NCBI GenBank assembly: GCA_028282045.1
Contig: JANQIS010000217.1
Coordinates: 1 to 5,647 of the forward strand
Direction of reading: 5' to 3'
From: Gammaproteobacteria bacterium
Lineage (GTDB): Bacteria > Pseudomonadota > Gammaproteobacteria > Francisellales > CACEW01
DNA length: 5,647 nt
Of this stretch, positions 4,776 to 5,647 are shown one piece after another (positions within the stretch are counted from its first letter, which is position 1; every line of letters starts with the position of its first letter). The notes under the pieces are model-generated. The model was not told the origin of the DNA, ran no database searches, and saw only the letters and a program-made list of their open reading frames with translations. The position numbers were made by a program, and so were the translations under genes.

Positions 4776-5639
4776 TTATTGCACTGCGTCGATGATGGCT
4801 TGAAAATAATGTGGCGCTACAGGGCGGTCAAACCAAACCAGTTTAATCGGGAAATCAACGTGTTCATCAGGATCAAGTAAGGTGATGGGCTTGGTGTCTT
4901 TGAACATCTCAAAGAACTCCCATGTCAATGCACTATACCCCACCTGTGCGCTGATCAAATCAACCAGTTCATCAGGGTTGTTAACAAAATAACGCTCCGG
5001 GCGTGCCAGCGATGCTAAGTGGTAATGTTTCAGATAAGTGAGTGTCATCTGGTCACCAGGCTCAAAGTCAATGATACGCTCATGGGTAATAATGTCTTCC
5101 AATGAGCGCTGCTGCCATGCTTTGGGGCCAACCAATACGTAAAGCTCCGGCTTGAGTGTCTTGCTGCGCATTTCTGGTGTGATGTGATGTGGCTGCAACA
5201 CGGCAAAATCTGCCTTGGCTTGGCGTAGGGCGTGGTGGCGCGAGTCTTCATCGTTAATCATAAAGTGAATCAATGTCTGCGGGTATTGTTTAAGGATTGG
5301 TGTACAGGCGGGAATAATCCGCGAGCGCATAATACTGGTTGGGCCTGTTATAACAAGCGAGACCGTGCTTAAAGCAGCCTGGCCAGTAATTTTAGCCAGT
5401 GTTTCACCTTCTAATGCTGTGACAGCATGGCAATATTGTAGTAGTGCTTCACCTTCAGCCGTTGGCTGCATGCCGCGACGTGAGCGTACAAATAGTGATG
5501 TACCTAACTGAGCTTCTAAGTTGCGGATGCGCTGAGTTACGGCGGTTTGGGTCAAATGAAGGATGTCTGCGCCGGCATGTACACTGCCTTGCTCACACAC
5601 GGCAATAAATGCCTGTAACTGTGGGCTTAGTAACCTCAT
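4776..5639 (-). CDS. LysR-family transcriptional regulator (possibly ArgP-like)
   Basis: A complete 287-residue LysR-type regulator, close to the usual 290-310. Residues 3-62 form the winged helix-turn-helix: LSPQLQAFIAVCEQGSV, then the recognition region LTQTAVTQRIRNLEAQLG (29-46) and the wing LFVRSRRGMQPTAEGEALL (49-67). A linker helix follows, then from about residue 90 the periplasmic-binding-protein-like effector domain, running to VAPHYFQAIIDAVQ at the end. LTQTAVTQRI and the general length recall ArgP/IciA-like members, which sense basic amino acids, but the resemblance is loose and the ligand is unknown. LysR proteins usually control a divergent neighbour, which would lie beyond the right edge. 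Only 8 bases upstream of the ATG are in the window, so the start, Shine-Dalgarno and promoter cannot be checked. Nothing ties it to the xylose genes, although a role there cannot be excluded. It converges on orn. Confidence 0.93.
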   Translation of the reverse strand: MRLLSPQLQAFIAVCEQGSVHAGADILHLTQTAVTQRIRNLEAQLGTSLFVRSRRGMQPTAEGEALLQYCHAVTALEGETLAKITGQAALSTVSLVITGPTSIMRSRIIPACTPILKQYPQTLIHFMINDEDSRHHALRQAKADFAVLQPHHITPEMRSKTLKPELYVLVGPKAWQQRSLEDIITHERIIDFEPGDQMTLTYLKHYHLASLARPERYFVNNPDELVDLISAQVGYSALTWEFFEMFKDTKPITLLDPDEHVDFPIKLVWFDRPVAPHYFQAIIDAVQ

Positions 5640-5647
5640 GATTTCGA

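Noticed and set aside
5045..5251. 68-residue minus-strand ORF inside the LysR gene
   Set aside because: Alternative frame within an intact LysR coding sequence, with no independent signal.

Overview
The window comes from a moderate-GC (mid-40s per cent by eye) gammaproteobacterium. The best lineage marker is orn: oligoribonuclease of this type is typical of Gamma- and Betaproteobacteria. The xylose enzymes and the LysR regulator fit the same placement. I cannot name the genus.

Layout. Positions 1-92 look like one end of an insertion sequence, probably IS5-like, whose transposase would lie off the left edge on the minus strand. It is joined to the 3' 40% of an MFS sugar-porter gene (93-703, +), so the transporter is broken. 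Directly behind it, with the Shine-Dalgarno overlapping the porter stop codon, is an intact xylA, xylose isomerase (713-2032, +). Converging on it and overlapping its last 19 bases is an intact xylB, xylulokinase (2014-3456, -). A 726-base intergenic stretch (3457-4182) follows. It holds a predicted xylB promoter inside a pair of inverted repeats, a strong intrinsic terminator between that promoter and the xylB start, and a 22-codon minus-strand ORF that is only a secretion signal followed by a stop. It also holds palindromes and tiny ORFs of doubtful meaning. Then come orn (4183-4731, +) and, convergent with it, a complete LysR-family regulator (4776-5639, -).

How the parts work together. 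XylA converts D-xylose to D-xylulose and XylB phosphorylates it to D-xylulose 5-phosphate for the pentose phosphate pathway. The sugar porter was presumably the uptake step of the same module and was co-transcribed with xylA. The insertion removes roughly its first 290 codons and separates xylA from its original promoter. Unless another transporter and a new promoter exist, the pathway should be impaired or rewired. Orn (2-5-mer RNA turnover) and the LysR gene look like unrelated neighbours.

The points most worth a second look are the clean insertion junction in the porter, the terminator in the xylB leader (attenuator or small RNA), the inverted repeats around the xylB promoter, the signal-peptide-only ORF, and the tail-to-tail overlap of xylA and xylB. 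I see no evidence for a wholly new system such as a defence or CRISPR locus.
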